Source: Streptococcus sp. 68
Lineage (GTDB): Bacteria; Bacillota; Bacilli; Lactobacillales; Streptococcaceae
Assembly (NCBI RefSeq): GCF_013277415.1
Contig: NZ_VMMX01000005.1
Coordinates: forward strand, 201,381 to 265,380
Length of the DNA stretch: 64,000 bases
Direction: 5' to 3'
The notes beneath the pieces are model-generated. The model did no database searches. It was not told the DNA's origin and worked only from the letters and a program-made list of their open reading frames with translations. Numbering within the stretch: position 1 is the first letter of the stretch; each line of letters starts with the position of its first letter. A program made the translations under genes and the position numbers. Shown here one piece after another: positions 54,294 to 63,579 of this stretch.

Positions 54294-55085
54294 CTAGTAT
54301 TGAAAAGACTGGATAGCTTCTTTCAAGTCATCTTGTAAACTATTTCTCTGGTCAAGTTGGACATAGACTTCCAACAGACAGGATCTGAAGTTGGAAAATT
54401 TGTAAAAATCCTCCCTTTCTTCTATCGGAAAATCAACAGCTTTTATCCAAGAAGCTACTTGCTCTTGCTCCAACTTCCCTTGTAAAATAGGTTCATAGAT
54501 CACTCTTGCTAAACGCCAATCCTCATCATCTGTAAAACGAATGGAAATTCTTTTAAATAGTTGGCCAAGTATCTCAAATACTTCATGAACTCTGTTTTTA
54601 GGAAAGTCTGGATGACAAACCACCTCTGTCAGTAAATCGGCTCCATGTGCAAAAGCATGAACCCAACCATACTGACTTGAAAAACCCCTTGTATCCTTTT
54701 CTTTTGAAAGATAATACAAACCTTGATTTAAAAGGACATTACGAATTCCTGCATTTAATTCCTGATAAAAAATCGATTGCTGGTTGGCATCAGCAGACAA
54801 GAGATTTGCATAAATAAGCGCCCTAAAAGAACGTTCAAGGGTTGGCAGACCTACCTTATCAATTTCTTTATCTAGTCCTCCATCAGCTAAGACAACCTCA
54901 GCAATGAAATGAAATTGCTCCTGTGAAAACAACTCTTCCTGAATCCCCCTAGCAAAGCTTGTAAAAACAAGGTCATCGCGAATTTCTGGAGAAGAATCTC
55001 CCAAATGATCAAGCAACCATTGGATTTCTTCCTGGTCATAACTTGGTTTTTCATCTGCTATTTTTCTAAGTAACTCTTGATACAT
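54294..55085 (-). CDS. DUF2785-like protein
   Basis: 263 aa from ATG 55085 (MYQELLRK), after GAGGTATTGACC; the longer frame would run into the hxlR-like gene. Helical repeat-like, with VHAFAHGADLLTEVVCHPDFP near 150 and RAIIYANLLSA-type segments, features I associate with the DUF2785 family. Function unknown. It follows the HxlR gene by 11 bases, so the two form an operon. Confidence 0.75.
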   Translation of the reverse strand: MYQELLRKIADEKPSYDQEEIQWLLDHLGDSSPEIRDDLVFTSFARGIQEELFSQEQFHFIAEVVLADGGLDKEIDKVGLPTLERSFRALIYANLLSADANQQSIFYQELNAGIRNVLLNQGLYYLSKEKDTRGFSSQYGWVHAFAHGADLLTEVVCHPDFPKNRVHEVFEILGQLFKRISIRFTDDEDWRLARVIYEPILQGKLEQEQVASWIKAVDFPIEEREDFYKFSNFRSCLLEVYVQLDQRNSLQDDLKEAIQSFQY

Positions 55086-55096
55086 GGTCAATACCT

Positions 55097-55429
55097 CTAC
55101 ATTTCTAGCAGCTTGATATAATCTAGACCCCATTTCTCGACAGCATCTAAAACAACTCTGAATTCCTGCCCCATTTCGGTTAAGCTGTACTCAACTCGTG
55201 GGGGAACTTCGGCATAGACCTTTCGTTGAACAATCTTATCCTTTTCTAATTGACGGAGATGACGGGTCAAAATAGTTTGAGTAATCCCAGGCAATAATCT
55301 CTGCAATTCTTTAAATCGTTTGGTCCCCGTACTCAACTGATAAATGATTACCAGTGCCCATTTCCCCGTTAAAACCCTCTGCGTTGTCGCAAATGGACAA
55401 ATACCATACTCACTCACTTTATTTGTCAT
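55097..55429 (-). CDS. HxlR-family transcriptional regulator
   Basis: 110 aa. ICPFATTQRVLTGKWALVIIYQL and GTKRFKELQRLLPGITQTILTRHLRQLEKDKIVQR are the HxlR winged helix, with Cys near residue 9 that in some members senses electrophiles. Divergent from the SnoaL-like gene; its own promoter overlaps the palindrome at 55490-55510. Confidence 0.93.
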   Translation of the reverse strand: MTNKVSEYGICPFATTQRVLTGKWALVIIYQLSTGTKRFKELQRLLPGITQTILTRHLRQLEKDKIVQRKVYAEVPPRVEYSLTEMGQEFRVVLDAVEKWGLDYIKLLEM

Positions 55430-55479
55430 AAAATATCTTCTTTCTATTTTTTAAAAAAATTTATCTTTTAATATCAATA

Positions 55480-55510
55480 ATAGTACTACTTTTGATACTA
55501 GCTATCAAAA
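55480..55510 (-). promoter_or_regulatory. hxlR promoter with overlapping palindrome
   Basis: TTTTGATA (55490-55497), CTAGC, TATCAAAA (55503-55510): perfect palindrome. Leftward, TTGATA (55508-55503) and TACTAT (55485-55480) with a 17-base spacer form the hxlR promoter, so binding would shut it. For the rightward gene, TTGTTT (55521) and TACAAT (55543) follow. Confidence 0.7.
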
Positions 55511-55578
55511 AAGTGTCTACTTGTTTTGTTGTTTGTAACTGTTACAATTATATCATAAAAAAGAAATGGAGAATAGAT

Positions 55579-55968
55579 ATGTCAACAAACTTAGAAATTT
55601 TCAATGCTTATAACCAAGCTTTAATTGCTGGTGACTTTCCTGGTGTCTTTGAAACGATGGCAGACGATATTGTCTGGCATCAACCTGGTACTCATAGTAT
55701 ATCTGGTACAGTTGTTGGTAGGGACAAGCTAGGACCTCACTTGGCTACATTTGCTGAGAAAACTAATGGAACCTTTAAGGTGGTAACAAATTGGGTTTCT
55801 GACAATGAGGATTTAATCGCAGCCAATGTTACTTTTCTTGGAACACGGGCTGATGGTACTGAACTCAATATGAACGGGATTGACCTCTTCCGCATTGAAG
55901 ACGGAAAAATCAAAGAAGTTTGGCTCTTCTCTTCAGATCAAGCTGAAGAAGATAGCTTTTGGGGATAA
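55579..55968 (+). CDS. SnoaL-like (NTF2-fold) protein
   Basis: 129 aa from ATG 55579 after GAAATGGAGAATAGAT. EIFNAYNQALIAGDFPGVFETMADDIVWHQPGTHSISG and the late GIDLFRIEDGKIKEVWLFSSDQ fit the SnoaL/DUF4440-like fold of small ligand-binding or isomerase proteins. Likely controlled by the divergent HxlR regulator. Substrate unknown. Confidence 0.82.
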   Translation: MSTNLEIFNAYNQALIAGDFPGVFETMADDIVWHQPGTHSISGTVVGRDKLGPHLATFAEKTNGTFKVVTNWVSDNEDLIAANVTFLGTRADGTELNMNGIDLFRIEDGKIKEVWLFSSDQAEEDSFWG

Positions 55969-55971
55969 TTT

Positions 55972-56131
55972 AAGAGGCCAGGACAAAAAATTCTGATTTT
56001 AGGAATTCTTTATTATAAGTTTTTTAAAGCAATAGATTAGAAAAAAAGCGAACAAGACAGAATTCTGAGTTTCAGATAACTCGTTTTGTTCGCTTTTTAT
56101 ATTTAAGGTTAAACTTTTGTCCCAGACTCTT
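55972..56131. repeat. MITE-like interspersed repeat with internal hairpin
   Basis: 160 bp with 17-base inverted ends (AAGAGGCCAGGACAAAA and, at the right, TTTTGTCCCAGACTCTT, 14 of 17 matching). Inside is AAAAAGCGAACAA/TTGTTCGCTTTTT, a bidirectional terminator-like hairpin (about 56043-56099). Fits between the SnoaL-like gene and pepF, and probably ends both transcripts. Confidence 0.7.
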
Positions 56132-56136
56132 TTAAT

Positions 56137-57933
56137 TTATTCTCCCAACTGGGCACTGTAGGCGATAATCTGGTCAACTGTGTCAGACAAGAACTGAATC
56201 GTATCACGGAGTGGTTTGTCTGTTGAAATATCAGCACCGATAATCATAGCTGACTCAAGTGGTGTCTTGCTACCACCTGATTTGAGAAGATTGAACCAAT
56301 CTTCAGCTCCAGTTTCAGAATGTTTCAGATGAAGGTAACCAGCAGTCGAGATTACAAGACCTGCAGAATAAGTATAGCTATACAAGCCCATGTAGTAGTG
56401 AGCTTGGCGCATCCAAGTCAAAGCCGCATCATCATCGATTTCAATGGCATCTCCCCAGAAATCCGTCAAAACTTCCTTCATAATACTGTTGAGCTTACTT
56501 GCTCCGAAAGTTTCTCCTTCTTCAATCAATGTATACACTTTACGCTGGAAGGCTGCTTCCAAGAGGTGGGTAATAAAGTTATGGAAGTAGGTGTCTGTCA
56601 AGCGGTGAGCCAGAGCGAAGCGTTTTTGACGTGGGTCGTCAGATTGGTGCTCCAAGTAGTCACTGAGAAGCAATTCATTGAAAGTTGACGGTGCTTCGAC
56701 ATAGTAGGTCGACATGTGAGCATTGAAGTAACTCTGATGATTATCTGAAAAGATGAATTGACCAGAATGCCCGATTTCATGAATCAAGGTATAGACATCG
56801 CTCAAACGACCTGTCCAGCTCATGAGGACATATGGGTGCACGCGATATGGGTCCGCCGCATATCCGCCAGAATCCTTGTCACTGTTAGCAGCAAAGTCCA
56901 CCCAGCGCTCTTCTTGATAGCGAGCAACTTCCTGACAATATTCTTGCCCCAAAGGTTCTACTGACTTCATGACCAAATCATAGGCGTCGTCAATAGTCAC
57001 TTGAGGATTGAGGGCACTATCCAAGTCCAATTTCCAGTCTGCAAAGCTCATCTTTTCAAGACCATTGACCTTGGCAACGTGCTTGAGGTATCTCTGAGCA
57101 ACGGGTGCAAAATCCTTCATGATGAGGTCAATCTGTCGGTCAAACATGGCACGGTCCACTTCTTGCTCAGCCAGAAGATAATCAAAGACAGAGTCGTATC
57201 CCTTCATATCTGCCAAGAGTTTTTCAGACTTGACTTGGGCTAAATAGGCTGCTGCAGCCGTATTTTGGTGCTTACGCAGTCCTTCTGAAAAGGAACGGAA
57301 TGATTTCTCACGAACCTCAGCGTCCTCATGGTTTTGGTAGAAATTCTCATAAGTCACAAAGCTGTTTTTGTAGGTCTTACCATGAGCTTCAAAGTCAGCC
57401 ATTTCGAAATCCCCAGCTCGCATCTTAGTATAAATGTCCTGCGGACTGTAGAAAACTTCACCGAGATTGGTCAAGGCCTTCTCCACATCAGCCCCTAGAT
57501 AATGGACTTTTTTGATTTTAGCCTGACGAATGGCAGCTGTTAAATGTGGCAATTTACCCAAACGGTCTAAGACTTCCTCATCAGCTTCCACCAAGGCATC
57601 GTCAAAGAAGGTCAAGGCTACACTGGCATCTGTTTCGAATTCCATCCCAGCTTGGGCAATATTGGCAAATTCGTCATTGCTATAGTCTGTCGTCTGAGGC
57701 ATAAAGCCATAGTTGCCAATATGGCTCATCTGAATGTAGATTTGTTCCAATTCCGCAAAGGCTTTTTCAAAATCCTCAAAAGTATGAAGATTGCCCTTGT
57801 AATCACGGCTAAACTGGTTGATGTCTTCGCGAGCCTTCTCGATTGCACGCAAGAAATCCTCACGGTCTTGGTATAGGGCTGTTAAATCCCAAAGTTCCTT
57901 CTCTGGAAATTCTGAACGGTGTTTTTGTTCCAT
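56137..57933 (-). CDS. pepF: Oligoendopeptidase F
   Basis: 598 aa. M3-family zinc metallopeptidase: HEIGHSGQF near residue 385 gives two zinc His and the catalytic Glu; a third ligand Glu lies in STFNELL about 25 residues on. Long helical N-terminal half (ELWDLTALYQDREDF...). Cleaves short oligopeptides in the cytoplasm. ATG at 57933 follows AAGAGGAAGAAA. Confidence 0.95.
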   Translation of the reverse strand: MEQKHRSEFPEKELWDLTALYQDREDFLRAIEKAREDINQFSRDYKGNLHTFEDFEKAFAELEQIYIQMSHIGNYGFMPQTTDYSNDEFANIAQAGMEFETDASVALTFFDDALVEADEEVLDRLGKLPHLTAAIRQAKIKKVHYLGADVEKALTNLGEVFYSPQDIYTKMRAGDFEMADFEAHGKTYKNSFVTYENFYQNHEDAEVREKSFRSFSEGLRKHQNTAAAAYLAQVKSEKLLADMKGYDSVFDYLLAEQEVDRAMFDRQIDLIMKDFAPVAQRYLKHVAKVNGLEKMSFADWKLDLDSALNPQVTIDDAYDLVMKSVEPLGQEYCQEVARYQEERWVDFAANSDKDSGGYAADPYRVHPYVLMSWTGRLSDVYTLIHEIGHSGQFIFSDNHQSYFNAHMSTYYVEAPSTFNELLLSDYLEHQSDDPRQKRFALAHRLTDTYFHNFITHLLEAAFQRKVYTLIEEGETFGASKLNSIMKEVLTDFWGDAIEIDDDAALTWMRQAHYYMGLYSYTYSAGLVISTAGYLHLKHSETGAEDWFNLLKSGGSKTPLESAMIIGADISTDKPLRDTIQFLSDTVDQIIAYSAQLGE

Positions 57934-57943
57934 TTTCTTCCTC

Positions 57944-58687
57944 TTATTTCTCTAATTCTAATAAAACACTAAGGGCTGATAAGGCGTAAAGTGGTGCTGT
58001 TTCTGCTCGTAAAATACGAGGGCCAAGCCCTGCCAAGATTGCTCCTTTAGCTTCAAAACTTTCGATTTCTGCAGGTGAAAGACCACCTTCTGGACCAAAT
58101 ATAAAGAGCAATTTGGCTCCCTTCTCGAGTCCAGTGACTGCTTGTAAAAGCGCAGCGCTTTCTCCTTCTTTGGCCGACTCTTCATAAGCCACTACGACGC
58201 GGTCAAATTGGTCAAGTTGGGCTAGAAAGTCTGATTTTTTCTCGAAAAGCTTGATACTTGGAACCATATTACGCTTGCTTTGCTCTGCTGCTCCAAGGGC
58301 GATTTTTTCTAGTTTTTCAACCTTTTTACCCAATTTCTTGCCATCCCATTTGGCGACCGACCAATCAGCAGGAAAGGCCCAGATTTGGCTGGCTCCGAGC
58401 TCGGTTACTTTTTGAGTAATAAACTCCAGCTTGTCCCCTTTGGGAAAGCCGGATGCGATGGTCACTTGGATTGGTAATTCCACATTGTCAGTTAATTCTT
58501 GAACCAACTCAAACTGACGGGCTTCCACATCCAGCACACGCGCCAAGCGCTTAATTCCATCATCAAAGACCAAGGTCACCTCATCATCTTCTTTCAAGCG
58601 CATAACCTGAAACATATGCTTGCTGGTTTCCTTGTCCTCGATGGTGACAGGAGAGATAGCACTGCCTTTGACAAAATACTGTTGCAT
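57944..58687 (-). CDS. rsmE: 16S rRNA m3U1498 methyltransferase RsmE
   Basis: 247 aa from ATG 58687 (MQQYFVKG), after GGAGGCTAGC. SPOUT/trefoil-knot enzyme with the late motif FIFGPEGGLSPAEIESFEAKG and LGPRILRAETAPLYALSAL. Methylates U1498 in the decoding site. Directly downstream of prmA (one-base gap). Confidence 0.96.
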   Translation of the reverse strand: MQQYFVKGSAISPVTIEDKETSKHMFQVMRLKEDDEVTLVFDDGIKRLARVLDVEARQFELVQELTDNVELPIQVTIASGFPKGDKLEFITQKVTELGASQIWAFPADWSVAKWDGKKLGKKVEKLEKIALGAAEQSKRNMVPSIKLFEKKSDFLAQLDQFDRVVVAYEESAKEGESAALLQAVTGLEKGAKLLFIFGPEGGLSPAEIESFEAKGAILAGLGPRILRAETAPLYALSALSVLLELEK

Positions 58688-58688
58688 G

Positions 58689-59639
58689 CTAGCCTCCAAT
58701 CACACCGGAAATATCCTTGGTTTTCTTAAAGACACAGGCATTCCATTCCCCTTGAACCATGTGAGTTTCGAGGAAAAATCCAGCTGACTCAGCCGACTCG
58801 CGCACCATATCCCACTTGTCCTTGATAATGCCACTCATGATGAGGTAGCCTTCATCCTTGACCAAGCGATAAGCATCATCCGTCAGATGAATGAGAATAT
58901 CCGCCAAGATATTAGCCACAATCACATCTGCCTCAATCTCAACTCCCTTAAGCAAGTCTCCAGCAGCAACATGGATATTTTCCATACCAGGGTTGAGCTC
59001 AATATTTTCCTGAGCAACACGAACCGCCACATCATCTAGGTCATAGGCGAAAATTTCCTTAGCTCCAAGTAGCGAGCTAGCAATGGAGAGGACGCCTGAT
59101 CCAGTACCCACATCCAGCACCGTTTCGCCACCACGAAGGACCTGCTCCAAGGCAAAGAGGCTCATCTTAGTGGTTGGATGGGTTCCCGTTCCAAAGGCCA
59201 TACCAGGGTCTAGCTTGATAATTTTTTCTCCCGCAGTCGCCTCATAGTCTGTCCAAGACGGCACGATGGTCAAGTCATGTGTAATACGAGCTGGCTCATA
59301 GTATTTCTTCCAGTTGTCTGCCCAGTCTTCCTCAGCCAAGGCAGTCGTCCCCATTTTGACCTCTCCCAAATCCATAAAATCTGTCAATTCTGCTAAGCGA
59401 GCCTGCAAATTTGCCTCAACCGTTGCTATATCAACCGTATCAGGGTAGTAGGCTGTCACTACGATTTCTTCTTGTTGTTCGACCTCTGGGAAAATTTCAC
59501 CGAAGCGATCCACATTTCTCACATAATCCATACTGTCTTCAATCGCAACACCTTGCGCTCCTAGCTCGATCAGGAGGTTAGAGACTAGCTCTTCTCCCTC
59601 ACGCTTAACTGTAACTTTTAACTCTTGCCATGTTTCCAT
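58689..59639 (-). CDS. prmA: Ribosomal protein L11 methyltransferase PrmA
   Basis: 316 aa from ATG 59639 (METWQELKV); an ATG one codon earlier is equally possible and the Shine-Dalgarno is weak. Substrate-recognition domain ([20 protein letters not shown]) then class I motifs [32 protein letters not shown] near 178 and [11 protein letters not shown]. Trimethylates L11. Confidence 0.96.
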   Translation of the reverse strand: METWQELKVTVKREGEELVSNLLIELGAQGVAIEDSMDYVRNVDRFGEIFPEVEQQEEIVVTAYYPDTVDIATVEANLQARLAELTDFMDLGEVKMGTTALAEEDWADNWKKYYEPARITHDLTIVPSWTDYEATAGEKIIKLDPGMAFGTGTHPTTKMSLFALEQVLRGGETVLDVGTGSGVLSIASSLLGAKEIFAYDLDDVAVRVAQENIELNPGMENIHVAAGDLLKGVEIEADVIVANILADILIHLTDDAYRLVKDEGYLIMSGIIKDKWDMVRESAESAGFFLETHMVQGEWNACVFKKTKDISGVIGG

Positions 59640-59683
59640 CATTAAGATACCAAGCCCGTAAAACACAAAACCAAAATAGGAAA

Positions 59684-59768
59684 TTCTCTGAAGACGCTTG
59701 TGTCTAAGAGAAGTTTATCTTTTTGGCACCGTGTTTAGGGCGAGTTCAGTTTAGAAATGTAACTGAAC
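59684..59768 (-). other. Hairpin-rich leader upstream of prmA
   Basis: Two strong stems read leftward: GTTCAGTT/AACTGAAC (59744-59768) and TTCTCTTAGAC/GTCTTCAGAGAA (59684-59712), with the A-rich CCAAAAAGATAAAC between them. No terminator T-run follows. May regulate prmA-rsmE or be a repeat; the function is unknown. Confidence 0.4.
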
Positions 59769-59776
59769 CATCCTTT

Positions 59777-60250
59777 CTATTTCTCTATGCATTTTTTCAT
59801 GTATACCATATCCATGCCTTCTTTTTCAGATTCAATATGGGTTTGATGGTAGCCGTTCTTCTCATAGAAAGCAACCATACCTTCATCCTGTAATACCGTA
59901 CACAAATCCCACTGTCTAACGGTTGGAAATTCCTCTTCTAGCAAGCGCAATCCCTCAGAGCCATAACCTTTTCCTTGATACAGAGGTAAAATTGCCACTG
60001 TTCCCAACCAAGCATTCGTTAACTCGTCATTGGTCTGAATTCGAAGAAATCCGATTTTATCTTCGTTTTCTTTCACAAAGTAGTAATAGCTATTGGGACG
60101 CTCGACTAGTTTCCACTTAATTCGTTCACTGTCCTCCAGATAAGGATCGTATTCATCTTGGTATTTGTTATAAACAGCCTTAAAGCTAGCTCTTTGAATC
60201 GCAATGATGGTCTCCAAATCCTCTGCTCCTGCTCGTTCAAGTCTTATCAT
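59777..60250 (-). CDS. GNAT-family acetyltransferase
   Basis: 157 aa. Acetyl-CoA site VAILPLYQGKGYGSEGLRLLEEE near 87 (Q-x-x-G-x-G/A), and the late DLCTVLQDEGMVAFYEKNGYHQ. Substrate unknown. Its start overlaps the Nudix gene stop by four bases. Confidence 0.9.
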   Translation of the reverse strand: MIRLERAGAEDLETIIAIQRASFKAVYNKYQDEYDPYLEDSERIKWKLVERPNSYYYFVKENEDKIGFLRIQTNDELTNAWLGTVAILPLYQGKGYGSEGLRLLEEEFPTVRQWDLCTVLQDEGMVAFYEKNGYHQTHIESEKEGMDMVYMKKCIEK

Positions 60251-60675
60251 AAACTTTCCTCCATATAATCTCTCACTCTATCCTGCAACTGAGGTACAAC
60301 TTGACTGGAGCTAAGAAATTCCTCGACATTCATGAGCTGATAGCCCTGTCCCTCATCTCCAAAGGTGATATTGTCAAACTGTTCTTGACTTAGCTGACCA
60401 ACCATAAAGACAGAGTGCCGACCTTCATAGAGCATACTTGGATAAACCTTACTCCAAAGCAGACAATCCTCAGTCAGATGAATTCCCAGTTCCTCAAAAA
60501 CTTCACGCGCCACGCACTCAAAAGGGCTTTCATCACCTTCACGTCCACCACCTGGCAGTTCCCACATATTGGGCCAGGGAATGTTTGCCTTATCATCTCG
60601 TAAGATAGTCAAGAGCTTATCCCCACAAAACAAAGCAATCTTACAGCCTGTGAAATCAGAAATCTCTATTTCCAT
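60247..60675 (-). CDS. Nudix hydrolase
   Basis: 142 aa. Full Nudix box GGGREGDESPFECVAREVFEELGI near residue 43 (Gx5Ex7REUxEExGU satisfied). Would hydrolyse a nucleoside diphosphate linked compound; specificity unclear. One-base gap to the M50-like gene upstream. Confidence 0.92.
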   Translation of the reverse strand: MEIEISDFTGCKIALFCGDKLLTILRDDKANIPWPNMWELPGGGREGDESPFECVAREVFEELGIHLTEDCLLWSKVYPSMLYEGRHSVFMVGQLSQEQFDNITFGDEGQGYQLMNVEEFLSSSQVVPQLQDRVRDYMEESL

Positions 60676-60676
60676 A

Positions 60677-61744
60677 TTAGACTCCTTCGGTTAATTCCTT
60701 TTCCAGCTCGGCTAACCAGTTTTCATAATATTTTTTCTCATCCCGTAACATCCGGCTACTATTCATTTTATGTCTAGCAATCGTCATTGCCTTGTGAGTT
60801 TGAACCACATCTTTCTTTACCTTAAATTGATACCAAGCTTGAATGACCTGCATATCTGCTGTTTTTAGAGATAAAAAGGATTTGACCCCTCGAATACTTG
60901 CATATTCTTCCGCTTCCTTATTATCTCCTTCTATCAGAACAATTTGAAGAAGGTATAATTGAGAAATAGTTTTAGACATTGGATTATCTGTTTTCTCTAG
61001 CACAGACTGAAACTGTTGCTTTGCAAGCTCTATATTATTATCCAATATGAATACCAATCCCTGAAGAGTCTGAACACTTTCTGCAAAACTCCCTCTCACA
61101 TCCTCATCAACAGACATGATAAAGTCTTTTAAATCATATTCTTGAGGAGCTAGCAAGGTCTGGGCAGAATGCCTCAACATCAGGTAGGCGTATTTCGTAT
61201 TTTCATGGTGTTGTAGCAATTCCCAAATTTTTGCGCCATCGGTGATGCCGACTGGCAAAATGTTATTTAGGAAGAAAGACAAATTAAGAAAAATCCAAGT
61301 CCCTGCAAAATACCAGCTTCTTGTCAAAAATCCATACAATATCGCCAATAAAATCAAGCTAAGATGAACTATCAAGCCTCCTGAAAGCATCAGGATGATT
61401 CTTTGATCACTTTCATCCTCTTTTAAACCAATGTATTGAGCACCAACATTTTTCAGAATGGCTGTTCTACTAAGATGAAACCTGCCTGACTTTTGGGTTA
61501 AAAGAAAGTTCCCTAATCCAAAAGCCACCAGACGATAGCCTGTCAAGTAGCCACAAAAAGCATGTCCCAGCTCATGAAGAATAAAGATTAAGTACATGCT
61601 TAGAAGAGCGAAGGCATAACCAAAAGTAAAAACTAAAACTGCGGAATAGCCCAACTCTGCAAATGCGATGGTTCCACAAGCAAAAGCTAGCATAATAAAG
61701 ACAATAGCTAGCACATAAACCAAATAAATCCCAATTTTCTTCAT
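60677..61744 (-). CDS. M50-like membrane protease or site-2-protease homologue
   Basis: 355 aa from ATG 61744 (MKKIGIYLVY). Six or so helices in the first 200 residues, with the zinc motif FILHELGHAFCGYLTGY near 60 and NNILPVGITDGAKI near 165 in place of the usual LDGG second motif. The C-terminal 150 aa is a soluble TPR-like helical region (FAESVQTLQGLVFILDNNIE). Possible intramembrane protease or bacteriocin-linked M50 protein; target unknown. Confidence 0.75.
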   Translation of the reverse strand: MKKIGIYLVYVLAIVFIMLAFACGTIAFAELGYSAVLVFTFGYAFALLSMYLIFILHELGHAFCGYLTGYRLVAFGLGNFLLTQKSGRFHLSRTAILKNVGAQYIGLKEDESDQRIILMLSGGLIVHLSLILLAILYGFLTRSWYFAGTWIFLNLSFFLNNILPVGITDGAKIWELLQHHENTKYAYLMLRHSAQTLLAPQEYDLKDFIMSVDEDVRGSFAESVQTLQGLVFILDNNIELAKQQFQSVLEKTDNPMSKTISQLYLLQIVLIEGDNKEAEEYASIRGVKSFLSLKTADMQVIQAWYQFKVKKDVVQTHKAMTIARHKMNSSRMLRDEKKYYENWLAELEKELTEGV

Positions 61745-61762
61745 AAAATCTCCAACCAACTC

Positions 61763-62233
61763 CTAGTATCTTGGATAAGGATAAAATTCTCCTTCTTCCA
61801 AGCCTACTTTTCCTTCTTCAAAGACTTCTTGGTTCCATTCCATGACGAATTCTTCTGCTTCTGGGTCTTCCAAAAAGTCCATAAGGGCATCCAGCCCAAC
61901 CTCGGCAGTATCTTTAAGGAATAGCGCAAAATAAGCTAAAAATTCGCGAGAAAATCCTTTTTTAGGCAAGTAAGGGATGACAGTCAAATAGTCTTCTGCA
62001 TTGATTGTTGATTTGGCAGGATTGTAAAAAAGCACTGCTTCCTCAAAGAGAATGTCATCTGATGAAACCTCTCCGTCCTCATCCACCATCTCCACACCTG
62101 TAGCGTTTTGCGCTTCCAATAAAAAGCTCACTTCAACCGCGTGGTTGCGTTTGTCCCAACTAATCTCAAAGTCAAAGGGAAAGTTCTTCTCCAACTCTTC
62201 CTCTAAAATATCTAAAAATCCATATGTTGCCAT
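61763..62233 (-). CDS. DUF3013-type protein
   Basis: 156 aa, strongly acidic (many Glu/Asp, pI low). GFLDILEEELEKNFPFDFEISWDKRNHAVEVSFLLEA recalls the streptococcal DUF3013 family. No catalytic motif seen; cytoplasmic. First of a leftward group with the M50-like, Nudix and GNAT genes. Confidence 0.75.
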   Translation of the reverse strand: MATYGFLDILEEELEKNFPFDFEISWDKRNHAVEVSFLLEAQNATGVEMVDEDGEVSSDDILFEEAVLFYNPAKSTINAEDYLTVIPYLPKKGFSREFLAYFALFLKDTAEVGLDALMDFLEDPEAEEFVMEWNQEVFEEGKVGLEEGEFYPYPRY

Positions 62234-62416
62234 TTTGTCCTCTTTCTATGCGACTCTTAAATCGCCCCGATTGCTCGGAAATATGCTAAAATAGATACTA
62301 CCATATTACCACAAAATTATTTTATGTCCTAATTATACCATATTACCTCATTTAAACCCTTGGTATCAGTGATTTTCTTAAACGGTTGATTTCCTTATTT
62401 TTTCTAAAAACTCAAC

Positions 62417-62440
62417 ACAAAAAAGCCCTCGAAAGGGCTA
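62417..62440 (-). terminator. Terminator downstream of hicB
   Basis: Leftward AGCCCT/AGGGCT stem (62424-62439) with a TTTTTT tail. A second hairpin AGCACA/TGTGCT lies at 62472-62489. Confidence 0.8.
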
Positions 62441-62525
62441 AGAAATCTATAAAATCAATGGACAAGTAACTAGCACAATTAGATGTGCTTTTTTATTGAC
62501 CATTCCCACGATACCACACTTAATC

Positions 62526-62978
62526 TTATGCTTGTATTTTCTTATCTGCAATAGCGTCTGTCAAAGTCTGAGAAAAGTTAAGTCCCATTTCTCGTCCCAA
62601 CTTATCTGCCCATCTTGGTATGGTCAAGGTCTTTTTAATTGGTTCCTGACTTCCTAGGTATTCTGATACATCAACAGACACCATAGAAATAAAAGATTTA
62701 TCAAGGTTATAGGTTGACACGAAATCTTCATCATCTTTAAATGGATCGTTATCAATTAAAGACAAGCTATTGATATCTGACGGCTGGGGCAAATCTCCAT
62801 CACTCTCTATCAAATCTGCAACAGTTATGCCTAACCACTCCGAACCCATAGCCAAAGCCTCAGAAATCCCCTCTCCTTGTGTAGCTGAGTATTCAAAATC
62901 CGGGAAATGGACAAAATAAGTCGCTTTTGCTCCGTCTGTATCGTCATAATAAAATAAAGCTGGATACGTAACTAACAT
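62526..62978 (-). CDS. hicB: HicB-family antitoxin
   Basis: 150 aa. N-terminal partial RNase-H fold LFYYDDTDGAKATYFVHFPDFEYSATQGEGISEALAMGSEWL, and a C-terminal DNA-binding RHH/helix region KKTLTIPRWADKLGREMGLNFSQTLTDAIADKK. Neutralises HicA and represses the operon. 36 bases after hicA. Confidence 0.92.
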   Translation of the reverse strand: MLVTYPALFYYDDTDGAKATYFVHFPDFEYSATQGEGISEALAMGSEWLGITVADLIESDGDLPQPSDINSLSLIDNDPFKDDEDFVSTYNLDKSFISMVSVDVSEYLGSQEPIKKTLTIPRWADKLGREMGLNFSQTLTDAIADKKIQA

Positions 62979-63014
62979 CTCACTACCTCCATATCAAAAA
63001 GCAGGGGCTGAATT

Positions 63015-63194
63015 TTACAACCCAGCTTGCTTTCTTATCCCTCTTTCAGTGTACTTATTTAGCTCACCATGAGGGATTGTGATAGGTCTTTCCCCTTGCT
63101 TCTCCATTTTAATATGGGAGCCTTTACCACCTTTGGTTTTTATCCAACCATGGGCCGTAAGGAGTTTGACCATCTCTTTTTGTGTCATAGGCAT
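63015..63194 (-). CDS. hicA: HicA-family mRNA interferase toxin
   Basis: 59 aa from ATG 63194 (MPMTQKEMVK), after AGGAGGTAAAAGCGCT. dsRBD-like fold with the catalytic His in GGKGSHIKM and ITIPHGELNKYTERGIRKQAG. Cleaves mRNA when free. First gene of hicA-hicB. Confidence 0.93.
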   Translation of the reverse strand: MPMTQKEMVKLLTAHGWIKTKGGKGSHIKMEKQGERPITIPHGELNKYTERGIRKQAGL

Positions 63195-63219
63195 AGCGCT
63201 TTTACCTCCTGACAACACT

Positions 63220-63248
63220 ATTATAGCACGTGCTACACGTATTGTAAA
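63220..63248 (-). promoter_or_regulatory. hicAB promoter with palindromic operator
   Basis: Leftward TTTACA (63248-63243), 17 bases, TATAAT (63225-63220). The perfect palindrome TAGCACGTGCTA (63224-63235) overlaps the -10 and spacer and is the likely HicB site. Confidence 0.75.
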
Positions 63249-63330
63249 GAAGGGATACGTATTATTCTCTTATACATAAAAGCCCCTAGATGTGGTTCTA
63301 AGGGAAGCCAATTTATCCATACCTATTTTT

Positions 63331-63579
63331 CTAATGAGTAGTAAATACTGCTTCTTTATCAAGCAATTCATCATCTGTATAGTCAATTGTTAAAGTATCT
63401 CGATTTAAGACAGACTGAGGCGGAGTTGAATGAATCATAGGAACACTGCGTACCCTATACTTTTTATCTCCAATTTTTACAAACTGATTAACTCTCAAGT
63501 CTTTCAAATCAGGATTTTCAACAGTTATTACAAGGAGACGATTTACTACTTTAAAAACATCAATTATTCTACTTTTCAT
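63331..63579 (-). CDS. Unknown small protein
   Basis: 82 aa from ATG 63579 (MKSRIIDVF), which overlaps the end of the upstream gene by 11 bases. Contains NQFVKIGDKKYRVRSVPMIHSTPPQSV and an acidic end DYTDDELLDKEAVFTTH. Not recognised. Small, soluble, beta-rich by appearance. The overlap and shared strand suggest an operon with the next gene. Confidence 0.6.
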   Translation of the reverse strand: MKSRIIDVFKVVNRLLVITVENPDLKDLRVNQFVKIGDKKYRVRSVPMIHSTPPQSVLNRDTLTIDYTDDELLDKEAVFTTH

